Positions 19,001-27,600 of a stretch of DNA of 64,000 bases are shown here, in pieces. The position numbers and the translations under genes were made by a program. Source of the stretch: Opitutia bacterium (GTDB taxonomy: Bacteria > Verrucomicrobiota > Verrucomicrobiia > Opitutales > UBA953); NCBI GenBank assembly GCA_004558035.1, contig SFEJ01000014.1:1-64000 (forward strand). The letters are read 5' to 3'. The first letter of the stretch is position 1. Every line of letters starts with the position of its first letter. The notes beneath the pieces were generated by a model that saw only the letters and a program-made list of their open reading frames with translations, was not told where the DNA came from and made no database searches.

Positions 19001-19313
19001 TCTTGTTCAGCTCGATGGCGAGGTTGAGGCCCGTCTGCCCGCCGAGATTGGGTAGCAGCGCGTCCGGACGCTCCTTGGCGATGATCTGCTCGAGGCGCTC
19101 CTCGTTGAGCGGTTCGATGTAAGTGACGTCGGCGACGGCGGGATCCGTCATGATCGTCGCCGGATTGGAATTGACGAGCACGATCTCGTAGCCGCATTCG
19201 CGGAGCGCCTTGCACGCCTGAGTTCCCGAATAGTCGAATTCGCAGGCCTGACCGATCACGATCGGCCCCGACCCGATGATCATCACTTTCTTGATGTCGT
19301 TGCGTATGGACAT
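16092..19313 (-). CDS. carB: Carbamoyl-phosphate synthase large subunit
   Basis: This 1073-aa protein makes carbamoyl phosphate from bicarbonate, ammonia and two ATP, feeding pyrimidine and arginine synthesis. It shows the usual duplicated ATP-grasp halves: the first begins KKVMIIGSGPIVIGQACEFD and the second KKVMVLGGGPNRIGQGIEFD (about residue 560), each with its own ATP-binding loop (TMGGAGGGLVYN and VLGGRGMEVVYD). A C-terminal allosteric MGS-like domain contains TVLITISEKND and VNREISLIVNT. The small subunit carA is not in the window. An attenuator-like leader precedes it (19359-19525). Confidence 0.98.
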   Translation of the reverse strand: MSIRNDIKKVMIIGSGPIVIGQACEFDYSGTQACKALRECGYEIVLVNSNPATIMTDPAVADVTYIEPLNEERLEQIIAKERPDALLPNLGGQTGLNLAIELNKKGVLDKYGVKVIGVNLEAIERGEDRLIFKETMSKIGIDMPRSEIAYTLDEAVAISGRLGFPLVVRPAYTMGGAGGGLVYNMDELKTIVARGLQASMTHQCLIEESILGWEELEVEVVRDATGALISVCFIENVDPVGVHTGDSFCTAPMMTVPAAVQEDLQKKAWKIIDTIGVIGGTNVQFARNPKDGRVVIIEINPRTSRSSALASKATGFPIALISAKLASGLTLSEIPYWRDGTLDKYTPSGDYVVVKFARWAFEKFKGVQDKLGTQMKAVGEVMSIGKNYKEAFQKAIRSLENGRMGLGFAKDFHEKSKEELLSMLQDATSERHFLIYEALRKGASVEEVQAKTLMHRWFIEQSKELVDFEEELIATSRGAVPADALLIRAKKDGFADAYLAKILGVPEKAIREKRVALGVVERWEPVPVSGVENACYYYSTYADSVPVTVLPPSAKKKVMVLGGGPNRIGQGIEFDYCCCHAAMALRRLGYETIMVNCNPETVSTDYDTSDKLYFEPLTLEDVLAIYEHEKPEGVIVQFGGQTPLNLARKLAEAGVKILGTSIDTIDTAEDRDLFRKMMAKLEIPMPEAGMAINVDEALAIAHEVGYPVMIRPSFVLGGRGMEVVYDDDALREYVGKAIGVTEDAPLLVDRFLRHALECECDALCDGDDVFIPSVMEHIELAGIHSGDSACVIPPVHIPAKQYADIVDYTRRIARELKVVGLMNMQYAIENGKVYVIEANPRASRTVPLVSKVCNIQMAGAATELMMGKKLHELNLRPFVAGTHYGVKEAVLPFDKFPEVDPVLGPEMRSTGEVLGIAPDFGTAFYKAQEAAGTQLPTGGTVLITISEKNDEALEIGRGFSSLGFRIKATAGTFDFYTKHGIPCELIKKQHEGRPNIVDGIVNREISLIVNTPAGKRSVIDDSYIRKNAIKLRIPYFTTLAAASATVQGIAAVKAGAVDVESLQSHHAKLARKA

Positions 19314-19358
19314 GATAATTTTCTGAGTTTTGAGGGTGAAATTCCGCGGCGTGCGCGC

Positions 19359-19484
19359 TCAAGTCGCGAACGCCATAAAAAAGCTCAAACTTTCAAAAAA
19401 GTTTGAGCCGAAAATCGAACGGCGGGCGCTTTCGTCGTCGGAAGCGTTCATGCTTTTTTTCATGCTGAGAGCCGTTTTCGCCAT
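19359..19484 (-). CDS. Putative carB leader peptide
   Basis: A 41-codon ORF (first residues MAKTALSMKKSMN, last residues FFMAFAT) begins about six bases after the predicted transcription start and ends 45 bases before carB. Codons 27-36 form the terminator hairpin at 19377-19408, so a translating ribosome would have to pass through the hairpin. This geometry resembles the E. coli pyrBI leader, where coupling of transcription and translation senses UTP. The ORF has no detectable Shine-Dalgarno sequence. Translation is inferred, not shown. Confidence 0.5.
   Translation of the reverse strand: MAKTALSMKKSMNASDDESARRSIFGSNFFESLSFFMAFAT
19377..19408 (-). terminator. Attenuator-type terminator in the carB leader
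   Basis: On the minus strand the stem GCTCAAACTTT/AAAGTTTGAGC (11 bp, loop TTTG) is followed by six T. It lies 64 bases upstream of the carB start and downstream of a candidate promoter. It could also be the terminator of ribB, whose stop is 175 bases upstream. Confidence 0.8.
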
Positions 19485-19496
19485 AAAATTTCACGG

Positions 19497-19525
19497 ATTT
19501 AAGCGTTCCCGCGCCGTTTTGTCAA
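19497..19525 (-). promoter_or_regulatory. Candidate carB promoter
   Basis: On the minus strand a perfect -35 TTGACA (19525-19520) is followed after 17 bases by TTAAAT (19502-19497). It lies between ribB and the leader hairpin, so carB can be transcribed independently of ribB. The -35 sits inside a GCGTTCCCG...CGGGAACGC inverted repeat. Confidence 0.5.
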
Positions 19526-19582
19526 CGGGAACGCGCGAATCCGCGCCTTTTCGCGGGAAAAAGCCCCCGCGCGCGCCTTTTC

Positions 19583-20230
19583 TCAGCTGTTCTCGCGGAG
19601 GTAGGCGACGAGGTCCTCGATGGTGACGAGCGGGAAGCCGTGCTTCTTCGCGTAGTCGGCGACTTCGGGGAGGCGCGACATCGTGCCGTCGGGGTTCGTC
19701 AGCTCGCAGAGCACGCCGCAGGGCTTCAGACCCGCGAGGCGCATCAGATCGACCGTCGCCTCGGTGTGGCCGGGGCGCTCGAGCACGCCGCCCGCGCGCG
19801 CGACGAGCGGGAACATGTGCCCCGGCGCGGCGAGATCGGCGCGGGTCGAGTCGTCCGCAAGCACGACGCGCACGGCTTCGAGGCGGTCGGCGGCGGAAAC
19901 GCCGGTGGAGACGTTTTTCGCGGCGTCCACGGAAATCGTGAACGCCGTGCCGTAGCGGCTCGTGTTGTCCGGCACCATCATCGGCAGGTCGAGCGCGCGC
20001 GCCTTTTCGGCGGTGACGCAGATGCAGATGATGCCGCTGCAGTCGCGGATCTGCATGGCGACCTGCTCCGTCGTCAGCGTTTCCGCCGCGAAGATGAGGT
20101 CGCCTTCGTTCTCGCGGTCGGCGTCGTCGGAGACGAGCACGCCCTTTCCGGAGCGGAGCGCCGCGAGCGCGTTTTCGACGCGGGAACGCGCGTCGCCGAA
20201 CTGTTCCAAAAGACTGATTTCCGTTTTCAT
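19583..20230 (-). CDS. ribB: 3,4-dihydroxy-2-butanone-4-phosphate synthase
   Basis: This 215-aa enzyme converts ribulose-5-phosphate to the four-carbon precursor of riboflavin. The catalytic acidic segment [18 protein letters not shown], the [14 protein letters not shown] motif and the central [14 protein letters not shown] are all present. It stands alone, not fused to a RibA domain, consistent with its length. The FMN riboswitch immediately upstream provides strong support for its function and its regulation by FMN. Confidence 0.97.
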   Translation of the reverse strand: MKTEISLLEQFGDARSRVENALAALRSGKGVLVSDDADRENEGDLIFAAETLTTEQVAMQIRDCSGIICICVTAEKARALDLPMMVPDNTSRYGTAFTISVDAAKNVSTGVSAADRLEAVRVVLADDSTRADLAAPGHMFPLVARAGGVLERPGHTEATVDLMRLAGLKPCGVLCELTNPDGTMSRLPEVADYAKKHGFPLVTIEDLVAYLRENS

Positions 20231-20292
20231 GATGCAGGCAAAAAATGTTCAATCCTCGGAACGCGGGAACGCCGACGCGCGGACGCGTCGTT

Positions 20293-20441
20293 TCACATCT
20301 CTTCCATCCGGACTTTACCGTCGGCTTCGGAATCTCACCGAATCTTGCCTTCGCGCGCGGGAACGCGTTCGGGCTCGCGGGCTTTTCGGCGCGGACGCCG
20401 AATCACCGCCGGTAGGGAATCGCACCCTGCCCCGAGATTGG
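20293..20441 (-). promoter_or_regulatory. FMN riboswitch (RFN element)
   Basis: Read on the minus strand, it contains the conserved blocks GGGGCAGGGTG, ATTCCCTACCGGCGGTGAT, AAGCCCGCGAGCC, GCAAGATTCGGTGAGATTCC, GAAGCCGACGGT and AAAGTCCGGATGGAAGAGA in the canonical order. It lies 63 bases upstream of ribB. Binding of FMN is expected to reduce ribB expression. Confidence 0.95.
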
Positions 20442-20473
20442 CGGAACATTTTGCCGCGGCGTTCCCGCAAGTC

Positions 20474-20508
20474 AAAAAAAAAGCGTTCCCGCGCGGGAAC
20501 GCTTTTTC
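20474..20508 (-). terminator. Intrinsic terminator after the nucleotidyltransferase gene
   Basis: The perfect palindrome GCGTTCCCGCGCGGGAACGC (20483-20502) is followed on the minus strand by nine T. It separates the upstream gene from the FMN riboswitch and ribB. Confidence 0.85.
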
Positions 20509-20509
20509 T

Positions 20510-20540
20510 TCAAGCTTTAAGCCTTGAACTTTAAGCTTTC
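20510..20540. repeat. CTTAAAG-rich intergenic repeat, copy 4
   Basis: TTCAAGCTTTAAGCCTTGAA then CTTTAAGC lies between the stop codon of the nucleotidyltransferase gene and its terminator, the same placement as the copy after carB. Confidence 0.65.
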
Positions 20541-20544
20541 TCTC

Positions 20545-21450
20545 TCACTTCGCCCAAAGGTTGGACGGATAGTCGCCGGCTTCGATGAGCTTGTTGATGT
20601 TCGCCTGAACGACGGGCTTGTCTTCCTTGTAGGTCACGCCGAACCACGCGCTGTCCGTGCGGAGCACCTTCGCGGTCGCGTTGCCTTCCTTGATGAGCTG
20701 GCCGATCGTCATCGGGATGAAGCATTCGCTCTTGAGCTCGGTGCCGCGCGTCTTCATGAATTCGAGGAAGATGCGGTCGAGGTGGTCGAACAGCTTCGGC
20801 GTGCAGCCCCACATGTTCATGGAGACCGGCGTGTCGCCCGGAATGTCCTTCGTCGTGCCGTCTTCGTAGGTGTTGCGGCCGTTTTCGCCGACCTTGGCGA
20901 TCTTCGTCATCTCTTCGATGTCGGTGAGGAAGCCTTCGGCGTTCGTGTTGCAGACGCCGCGCGCGACCGTGCCGTGCTCGGAGAGCGTGTTCTTCATCAG
21001 GAAGCCGACCATCGAGAACGCGCTCGAGTTCGGGTCGAGATCCTTCAGGTAGTTCGCGAGCACCTCGTAGGAATTTTTCCCGTAGAAGTCGTCCGCGTTG
21101 ATGATGGCGAAGTTTTCCTTCACGACGCCCTTGGCGCAGAGAATCGCGTGCGTCGTGCCCCAGGGCTTTTCGCGGCCCGCGGGAACGGAGAAGCCCGCCG
21201 GGAGCTTGTCGAGCGTCTGGAACGCGTAATCGACGGGAACGGGGAGGTTCTTCTTCGCGATCATTTCCTTGAACGCTTCTTCGAAGTCCGGACGAATGAT
21301 GAAGACGACCTTGCCGAAGCCGGCGCGAATCGCGTCAAAGACGGAATAGTCGAGAATCGTTTCTCCGGAGGGCCCCATGGGGTCCATCTGTTTGAGTCCG
21401 CCGTAGCGGCTGCCCATGCCTGCGGCAAGAACGAGGAGTGTAGGTTTCAT
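20545..21450 (-). CDS. Sugar-phosphate nucleotidyltransferase-like protein
   Basis: This 301-aa protein has the NTP-transferase nucleotide-binding start LLVLAAGMGSRYGGLKQ (residues 4-20) and the acidic metal-binding segment FAIINADDFYG near residue 115. These indicate transfer of a nucleotidyl group to a sugar-1-phosphate, as in glucose-1-phosphate uridylyl- or thymidylyl-transferases. The exact sugar and nucleotide are not clear; it lacks the full GalU or RmlA signatures I would expect. It follows maf on the same strand. Confidence 0.8.
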   Translation of the reverse strand: MKPTLLVLAAGMGSRYGGLKQMDPMGPSGETILDYSVFDAIRAGFGKVVFIIRPDFEEAFKEMIAKKNLPVPVDYAFQTLDKLPAGFSVPAGREKPWGTTHAILCAKGVVKENFAIINADDFYGKNSYEVLANYLKDLDPNSSAFSMVGFLMKNTLSEHGTVARGVCNTNAEGFLTDIEEMTKIAKVGENGRNTYEDGTTKDIPGDTPVSMNMWGCTPKLFDHLDRIFLEFMKTRGTELKSECFIPMTIGQLIKEGNATAKVLRTDSAWFGVTYKEDKPVVQANINKLIEAGDYPSNLWAK

Positions 21451-21557
21451 GATTTTTTTGATTTGGATTGGTGTAATTTCGGTTGTGAACGAAAGGGTAA
21501 ATTCGTTTCGGAAATCTACGCCCGCGGCTCCCGCGCGTCAATGCGGAAAACGCGCGC

Positions 21558-22130
21558 TCAGGCGTCCGCAAGCAGTTCGCGGAGGCGCGGGGCGACGAGC
21601 TCGACCGGGAGCCCCATGATGTTGCTCAGCGGCTCGTCGTAGGAGGCGATGATGAGCTCCCGCCCTTCCTGGATGCCGTAGGCGCCCGCCTTGTCGAGCG
21701 GGTTCACGATTCCGAAATACGCGTCGACGACGGCGTCGTCGATCGGCAGAAAGCGCACGCGGCACGCATAGACGTTTTCCTCGAGCAGCCCGTCGCGTTC
21801 CCGCGCGAGGCAGACGCCCGTATAGACCGTGTGCACGTTCCCGCCGAGCGTCTTGAGCATGGCGCGCGCCTCGGCGAGATCCGCCGGCTTGTTGAAGACC
21901 CTGCCGCCGAACGCGACCGTCGTGTCCGCGCCGAGCACGAGCGCGTCGGGATTCTCCCGCGCGACGGCGAGCGCCTTGATGCGCGCGTTGTGCGCGACCG
22001 CCGCGCGCGGGTCGCCGTCGGGATCCTCGTCCTCGACGACGTCCGCCGTCCGCGTCTCGAAGCGGAAGCCCGCCTTTTCAAGAAGTTCGCGCCGCCGCGG
22101 CGACGCCGATGCCAAGATGAATTTCCTCAT
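21558..22130 (-). CDS. maf: Maf-family nucleotide pyrophosphatase
   Basis: This 190-aa protein hydrolyses non-canonical or modified nucleoside triphosphates to monophosphates. Maf signatures are the N-terminal FILASASPRRRELLEKAGF, VLGADTTVAFGGRVFNKP with the catalytic Asp, and GAYGIQEGRELII near residue 145. The start is 18 bases downstream of the recF stop on the same strand, without a Shine-Dalgarno sequence. Confidence 0.93.
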   Translation of the reverse strand: MRKFILASASPRRRELLEKAGFRFETRTADVVEDEDPDGDPRAAVAHNARIKALAVARENPDALVLGADTTVAFGGRVFNKPADLAEARAMLKTLGGNVHTVYTGVCLARERDGLLEENVYACRVRFLPIDDAVVDAYFGIVNPLDKAGAYGIQEGRELIIASYDEPLSNIMGLPVELVAPRLRELLADA

Positions 22131-22148
22131 GTCGAAAACGATGAAATC

Positions 22149-23228
22149 TTATCGGGGAAAATATTTTCCTTCGCGGACGTCGAAGATCCGCCAGGAAGCC
22201 GCGTCCGCGGGCAGGACGGTTCCCGTCGCGACGACCTGGAGACCGTCTCCGAGCTCGCGCCAGAAATTTTCCTTGCGCGCGGGATCGAGCTCGCTCAGCA
22301 CGTCGTCGGCGAGCACGATCGGCGCGACGCCCGTGCGTTCCCGCAGCAGCGAGAGCTGCGCGAGCCCGAGCGCGAGCGAAAGCCCGCGCTGCTGCCCTTC
22401 CGAGGCGAACTCCGCCGCGTCGCGCCCGTCGAGGCGAAAGCGGAAATCGTCGCGGTGCGGGCCCTTCTGCGTCGCGTGGAAAAGCCGGTCCGTGCGGCGG
22501 GAACGCTCGAAGAACGCCTCCCAGCCGGCAGCGTCCGCCTCGCGTCGGCTCGGCGCGTAGAGCAGCTCCGCCGCGACGTCGCGGTTCAGAATCCGCACGG
22601 CGATTTCGGCGAAGCGCGCCGCGAGCTCAGCGACTCCGCGTTCCCGCGCGGCGACGATTTCCGCGCCGTTTTCCGCGAGCACTTTTTCGAACGCCGCGAA
22701 CTGCGCGGGCGCGTCCGCCTCCGCCTTCAGCAGACGGTTCCGGGCTTCGAGCGCGCGGCAATACCGCTGCAGGCGTTCGAGATACGCGCCGTCGGCGGCG
22801 GAAAAGGTCAGGTCGAACCAGCGCCGCCGCTGCGCGGGCGCGCCGCGCAGCACGGCGACGTCCTCCGCCGCGAAGACGACGGCGGGAAAGCGGCCGACGA
22901 AGTCGCGCATCCTGGCGACGGGCGTTCCCGCGCCGAGCTCGACGCGCTTCGTTCCCGCCGAGCCGAGCGAAAGCAGAATCCGCGTGTCGCCCTCGCGCTC
23001 GTGCGCGAGCTCGAACGCCGCCTGCGCGAGCTTTTCGCCGTGGCGGACGAGGCGCCCCAGCTCGCGCGTGCGGAAGGAGCGGAACGCCGTCAGCAGGCTC
23101 GCCGCCTCGAGCAGATTCGTCTTGCCCTGGGCGTTCTCGCCGAAGAGAAAGACTCGCGTTCCCGAAAATTCCAGATCCGCGAATCCGATGTTGCGGAAAT
23201 TCGATACGCGCAGACGGTTCAGGCGCAT
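22149..23228 (-). CDS. recF: DNA recombination/repair protein RecF
   Basis: This 359-aa SMC-like ATPase loads RecA at single-strand gaps. Its N-terminal LNRLRVSNFRNI and the Walker A motif GENAQGKTNLLEA (about residues 30-42) are clear. The C-terminal half has the ABC signature SEGQQRGLSLALGLAQL and the Walker B region PIVLADDVLSELD. It is in an operon-like array behind the LysM protein and ahead of maf, away from any dnaA/dnaN pair. Confidence 0.95.
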   Translation of the reverse strand: MRLNRLRVSNFRNIGFADLEFSGTRVFLFGENAQGKTNLLEAASLLTAFRSFRTRELGRLVRHGEKLAQAAFELAHEREGDTRILLSLGSAGTKRVELGAGTPVARMRDFVGRFPAVVFAAEDVAVLRGAPAQRRRWFDLTFSAADGAYLERLQRYCRALEARNRLLKAEADAPAQFAAFEKVLAENGAEIVAARERGVAELAARFAEIAVRILNRDVAAELLYAPSRREADAAGWEAFFERSRRTDRLFHATQKGPHRDDFRFRLDGRDAAEFASEGQQRGLSLALGLAQLSLLRERTGVAPIVLADDVLSELDPARKENFWRELGDGLQVVATGTVLPADAASWRIFDVREGKYFPR

Positions 23229-23253
23229 GGCGTGCGGAGAAAATTCGCGCGGC

Positions 23254-24039
23254 TCACTGCGGCGGCAGCTTGAGCACGGCGCCGACCTTCAGCGAGCTCG
23301 GCGTGCGCAGGACGTCGCGGTTGTAGTTGTAGATTTCCTTCCAGCGGTTCTGCGTGCCGTAGTATTTTTTGCTGATCTTCACGAGCGTGTCGCCGGGCTG
23401 CACCGTGTGCGTCGCGGGAACGGGAACGCGGCCGGCCTCGTCGGGCTCGGGCGTCTCCGCGCGCGGCGCCGGCGTTTCGGCGACGACTTCGGAGCCCGCC
23501 GACGGCGGCGTTCCCGGGCGGACGAGCCGCTTTTCCAGGTCCGAGATGCGGCGGCGCGCCATCTGCAGGTCGCGCTTCAGCGCGTCGTTTTCCTTGCTGA
23601 GCTGGAGAAATTTCTTTTCGAGATTCGGCGCGGGAACGTCCGTCTCGAACGGCTTGCCGGGCAGCTGCGCGAGGAACATCTTCCGCGCCGCCGCGCACTG
23701 TTCCTCGACGAGCCGCTTCTGCTGCTCGTTCGCGCTCTGGCGCATGTACTGGCGGAAGTGGAAAAGCGCGTCCAGCGGCATTTCGCGGCGCAGCGCGATG
23801 ACGCCCAGCTCCAGGTGCGCTTCCGGCGCGTCCTCGCGCGCGTTCACGACCTTGTAGAACGCCTCCATCGCCGCGGCGTCGTTCTGTTCGAGCAAAAGCG
23901 CCTTGCCGCGGAGGAAGTTCTCGTCCTCCGTCTCCTCGACCGTCGCGGACGGGAACGCGGCGCCGAGGCTTCTGGCGCAGAAGAACACGGCGGCGACGAA
24001 CACGATGAAGGCGCAGACTGCGAAGATGATCTTGTGCAT
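23254..24039 (-). CDS. Membrane-anchored TPR/LysM-domain protein
   Basis: This 261-aa protein starts with a hydrophobic segment (residues 2-22, signal anchor or signal peptide). A TPR-like helical region follows (about 40-100) with AHLELGVIALRREMPLDALFHF, then a coiled coil (about 130-165), a Pro-rich linker and a C-terminal LysM domain containing THTVQPGDTLVKISKKYYG (about 215-261). LysM binds peptidoglycan, so a periplasmic cell-wall-associated role is likely; the precise function is unknown. The ATG at 24039 is chosen; an upstream TTG would add seven residues. recF follows 25 bases later. Confidence 0.82.
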   Translation of the reverse strand: MHKIIFAVCAFIVFVAAVFFCARSLGAAFPSATVEETEDENFLRGKALLLEQNDAAAMEAFYKVVNAREDAPEAHLELGVIALRREMPLDALFHFRQYMRQSANEQQKRLVEEQCAAARKMFLAQLPGKPFETDVPAPNLEKKFLQLSKENDALKRDLQMARRRISDLEKRLVRPGTPPSAGSEVVAETPAPRAETPEPDEAGRVPVPATHTVQPGDTLVKISKKYYGTQNRWKEIYNYNRDVLRTPSSLKVGAVLKLPPQ

Positions 24040-24138
24040 GGCGATTTTCTCTGCGCTCAACTATGTTCGCGGCGAAACGCGCTTTCAACGCTTTTTTCTG
24101 TCTTGCGCGAACGCGGGAAAAAGCGGACGCTCGACCGC

Positions 24139-24651
24139 ATGAATCCCGAAGAAAAATCCGCGGCGGAAACGCCGCGAAACCGCGCGCGCACGGCGGCCTT
24201 CCTCGTGCTGCGCTTCTGGCTTGCCGCCTGCGCGATCGCGAGCGGCGCGAGCAAGTTCGCCGTCGCCTCGCGGCGCGTCTCCGAAGATCCCGAGACGGGC
24301 GAGACCGTCGTGAGCCTCGTCCGCGAATACGCGCTCGGCAACTACGTCGGCGTTCCCGCGCGCGAGTTCGAGCGCCTGCTCGGCGACCCGCTGCTGCCGG
24401 ACTGGACGCTGCACGCGTTCCGCTTCGCGCTCGGCCCCGTGCTGATTCTCGCCGGCGTCGCGCTCCTGCTCGGCGCGGGAACGCGCGTCGCGCTCTGCGT
24501 GCTCGGCGCGGTCTTCGTCGCGCTCTCCTTCGGGCTCTCGCTGACGGATCCGTCCGGCTCGGCGGGAACGCTCGGCGTTTACGTCCTCGCGATAGCCGCC
24601 GCCCTGCTCCTCGCCGACGCGAACCGCTTCTGCGTATCCGTAAAATACTGA
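24139..24651 (+). CDS. Small integral membrane protein, DoxX-like
   Basis: This 170-aa protein has four hydrophobic segments: the N-terminal LRFWLAACAIASGASKF, one around residues 90-110, one at 112-130, and one at the C terminus. The overall layout resembles DoxX/DUF-type four-helix membrane proteins, but no diagnostic motif is visible, so the family assignment is tentative. It is divergent from the LysM gene, 99 bases away, and is followed 32 bases later by recC. Confidence 0.6.
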   Translation: MNPEEKSAAETPRNRARTAAFLVLRFWLAACAIASGASKFAVASRRVSEDPETGETVVSLVREYALGNYVGVPAREFERLLGDPLLPDWTLHAFRFALGPVLILAGVALLLGAGTRVALCVLGAVFVALSFGLSLTDPSGSAGTLGVYVLAIAAALLLADANRFCVSVKY

Positions 24652-24683
24652 CTCCCCTCAAAAAAAACTCGCTTCTCCGAAAA

Positions 24684-27600
24684 ATGACTCCCGCCCCCGA
24701 AAGACGCTTCCGCTTCGTGCCCGCATTCTCGCTCGAACGTCTCGCCGCCGCTCTCGCCGACGAAATCGCGAAGCGGCGCGACCCGTTCGAGCCGGAAACC
24801 GTGCTCGTGATGAACGCCGCCCAGCGCGTCTGGCTGCAGCACTTCATCGCCGAACGCAACGGCGTCTGCGCGAACGTGAACTTTCTCTCGCCGGAAAACT
24901 TCTTCGCCCGCCTCGGGAAAAAGCCCGACGAGGCCGCCGCAGACGCCGCGGTCGCGGGCGACGCGCTCGCCTGGCGCATCTTCCGCGCGCTCGGCGAGGC
25001 CGACGCCGCCGGGTCCGCCGTGCCCGAAAAATTCCGTTTCCGCTTCCGCGAAGACACGGAAGAGGACCGCATGACGCTCGCCCGGATGCTCGCCGATCTT
25101 TTCTGGCGCTACCAGAGCTTCCGCCCCGAAATGATCGAGGCTTGGCAGCGCGGCGCGGACGACGACGAAACGGCGGGAGCGCCGCGCGGCGACGCCGAAT
25201 TTCTCGCCGAATACGCGCGCCAGCGGCGCCTGTGGCGCGCGCTCCGGCTCGACGACGCGTCCGTTCCCGCCCTGCGAGCGCTCGATTTCATCCGCGGGAA
25301 CGCCCTGCCCGACGCCGCCGCGCTCCCGCACCGCCTCTTCGTCTTCGCGCCGACCGCGCTCCCGCGGACGCATTTCGAAATGCTCCTGCGCCTCTCCGAG
25401 CGCGCGGAGGTCTTCTTCTACTGCCACACGCTTTCGTCCGACCTGTGGACCGAGACGCGCGACGAAAAGACGCTGCTGCGCGAGGCGCGCCGCCGCCCGC
25501 AGCTGAAGAGCGAAGCCGAGTGGATCTCCCTGCTCCGCGACGAAGCCGCCGCCCGCGGCAACGAGCTGCTGCTCTCCTGGGGCAAGGCGGCGCGCATGCT
25601 CGCCATGCGCCTCGTCGACGAAGGCTTCGCGGACGCGGATTCGACGGACGAGGCGCCGCCCCCGCGCGATTCGCTCCTGCACGCGATCCAGGCGGACATA
25701 CGCGAAAACGTCGTCCGCGCGCGCGCCGCGGGAACGCCCGCCGACGGGAACGCGGTCACGCCGCCGCCCGCCGACGTCGAGGCCGACGCGCGCGACGCCG
25801 TTTCCCTGCGCGTCCACGTCGCCCATTCGCCGATGCGCGAGATGGAGATTCTGCGCGACGACATGCGGGAGCTCTTCCGCCGCGATCCCGAGCTGCGCCC
25901 GCGCGACGTGCTCGTGATGATGCCCGACACGGACGCCTACGCGCCCTTCGTCCGCGCCGTTTTCGGGCGCTCCGAATTTCCGTTTTCGCTCGCCGACCGC
26001 GGCGACGTCGGACGCTTCCGCGGCATCGAGGCGTTTCTCGAAATCCTGCGCGTCGCTCAGGGCGAAATCCGCCTCGGCGAAACGCTCGCGCTGCTCGACT
26101 CCCCGCCGCTCGCGCGCGGGCTCGAGCTGGACGAAGCGGACGTCGCCGCGCTCCGGAAAATCCTCATCCGCTCCAACGCGCGCTGGGGCATGGACGCGCA
26201 GGCGCGCGAAGAAAAGATTTTCGAGGACGCGCCGCTCGTCGTCTGCGGAGAGCCGTCCTCCCGCGGCGACGGCGAAGCTTCGGCGGCGGCGGGCACGTTC
26301 TACCGCAATTCCTGGGCGTTCGCGCTGCGCCGCTGCGCGCTCGGCGTGATGCTCGACGACGAATCCGCGGAAATTCCGCGCGAGTTCGGCGGCATCCCGA
26401 CGACGCTCCCGCTCGCCGACCTGCCCGAAAACGCGGCGACGCTGCTCGCGAAGTTCGCCGCGCTCGCGGACGCGCTCGACGCCGCGCGCCGCGCCTTCGA
26501 CGGCGAGAAGAAAAGCGTTCCCGCGTGGAGCGCCTTTCTGCGCGACGAAATCGCCGCGCGCCTCTTCGCCTTCGACGAGGACGAACAGGAGGAGCAGACG
26601 CTGCTTTATTCCGCGATCGACGCGCTCCGCCGCGACGCGGAAAACGCGGGGCTGACGGACGCGGACGTCTGCTCGCTCAAGACCGCGATCGCCTCGCTCG
26701 AAGGGCGCTCCTGGGAAAGCGGGCACGCGGAAGGACTGCTGCGCGGGAAGATCACTTTCTGCCGCCTGCAGCCGCTGCGCAACATTCCCGCCAAGGTGAT
26801 ATTTCTCGCGGGCATGAACGCGGAATCGTTCCCGCGCGCCGCGCCGAAATCCGCCTTCGACCTCATCGCCGAATGGCCGCGCGGACGCGGCTCGGAGCTC
26901 GCGCTCTGGGACCGCACGCCGCGCGACGAAGACTGTCTGCTGCTGCTCGAAGCCGTGCTCGCGGCGCGGCGCTGCCTGCGCTTTTCCTACGTCGGACGCG
27001 GCGCGGGCGACAACGCGGAAATTCCGCCCTGCGGCCCGCTCGCCAAATTCATCGACGTTGCCGAAGCGCTCGCGCCGCGCGAAAAATTCATCTTCGAGCA
27101 CCCCGCCCGTCCGCGCGAAATCCTCGACGCGCTCGCGCGCCCGGGCTCGGAGCCGTGGCGGTCGCCGTTCGCGGGAACGCCCGGCTTCGCCCTTTCCGAA
27201 AAGGAAGCGAAAATCTTTTCCGCGCTCGACGCGGGAACGCTCGCCGACTTTTTCGCCGATCCCGCGAAATTCGTCTGCGAAAAGCGTCTGCGCCGCCGCG
27301 AAGCCCGGCAGGAAAACGAGCCCGAGGACGACGATCCGGAGAACGAGAGCGCGAAGTCGCCGACGCTGCTCGACGTCGCCGCGGGAACGCTGCCCGACGC
27401 GGATTTCGGCGCGGGCGGAAATCCGTCGGAAGCAACAGAGGCCGCGCTGCGCCGCGAGCTCGTGGAGACGGCGGAAAAGGCGCTCGCCGCCGGCGCGCTT
27501 TCCGCGCTGACCGATCCCGCCGCGAGCGCGGACGACGCGTTGGGCGAGCTCAAGCCGTCGAACGCGCTCGGCGGGCTCGGAATCGGCGAAAAGCTCGTCC

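Noticed and set aside
16074-19055. 993-aa plus-strand ORF covering carB
   Set aside because: It is an antisense shadow of carB in GC-rich DNA; the residues are mostly Arg, Ala, Val, Asp and have no family features.
22984-24651. Long plus-strand ORF crossing recF and the LysM gene
   Set aside because: Only the last 170 residues (from 24139) are a real gene; the earlier part is antisense to recF and the LysM gene.
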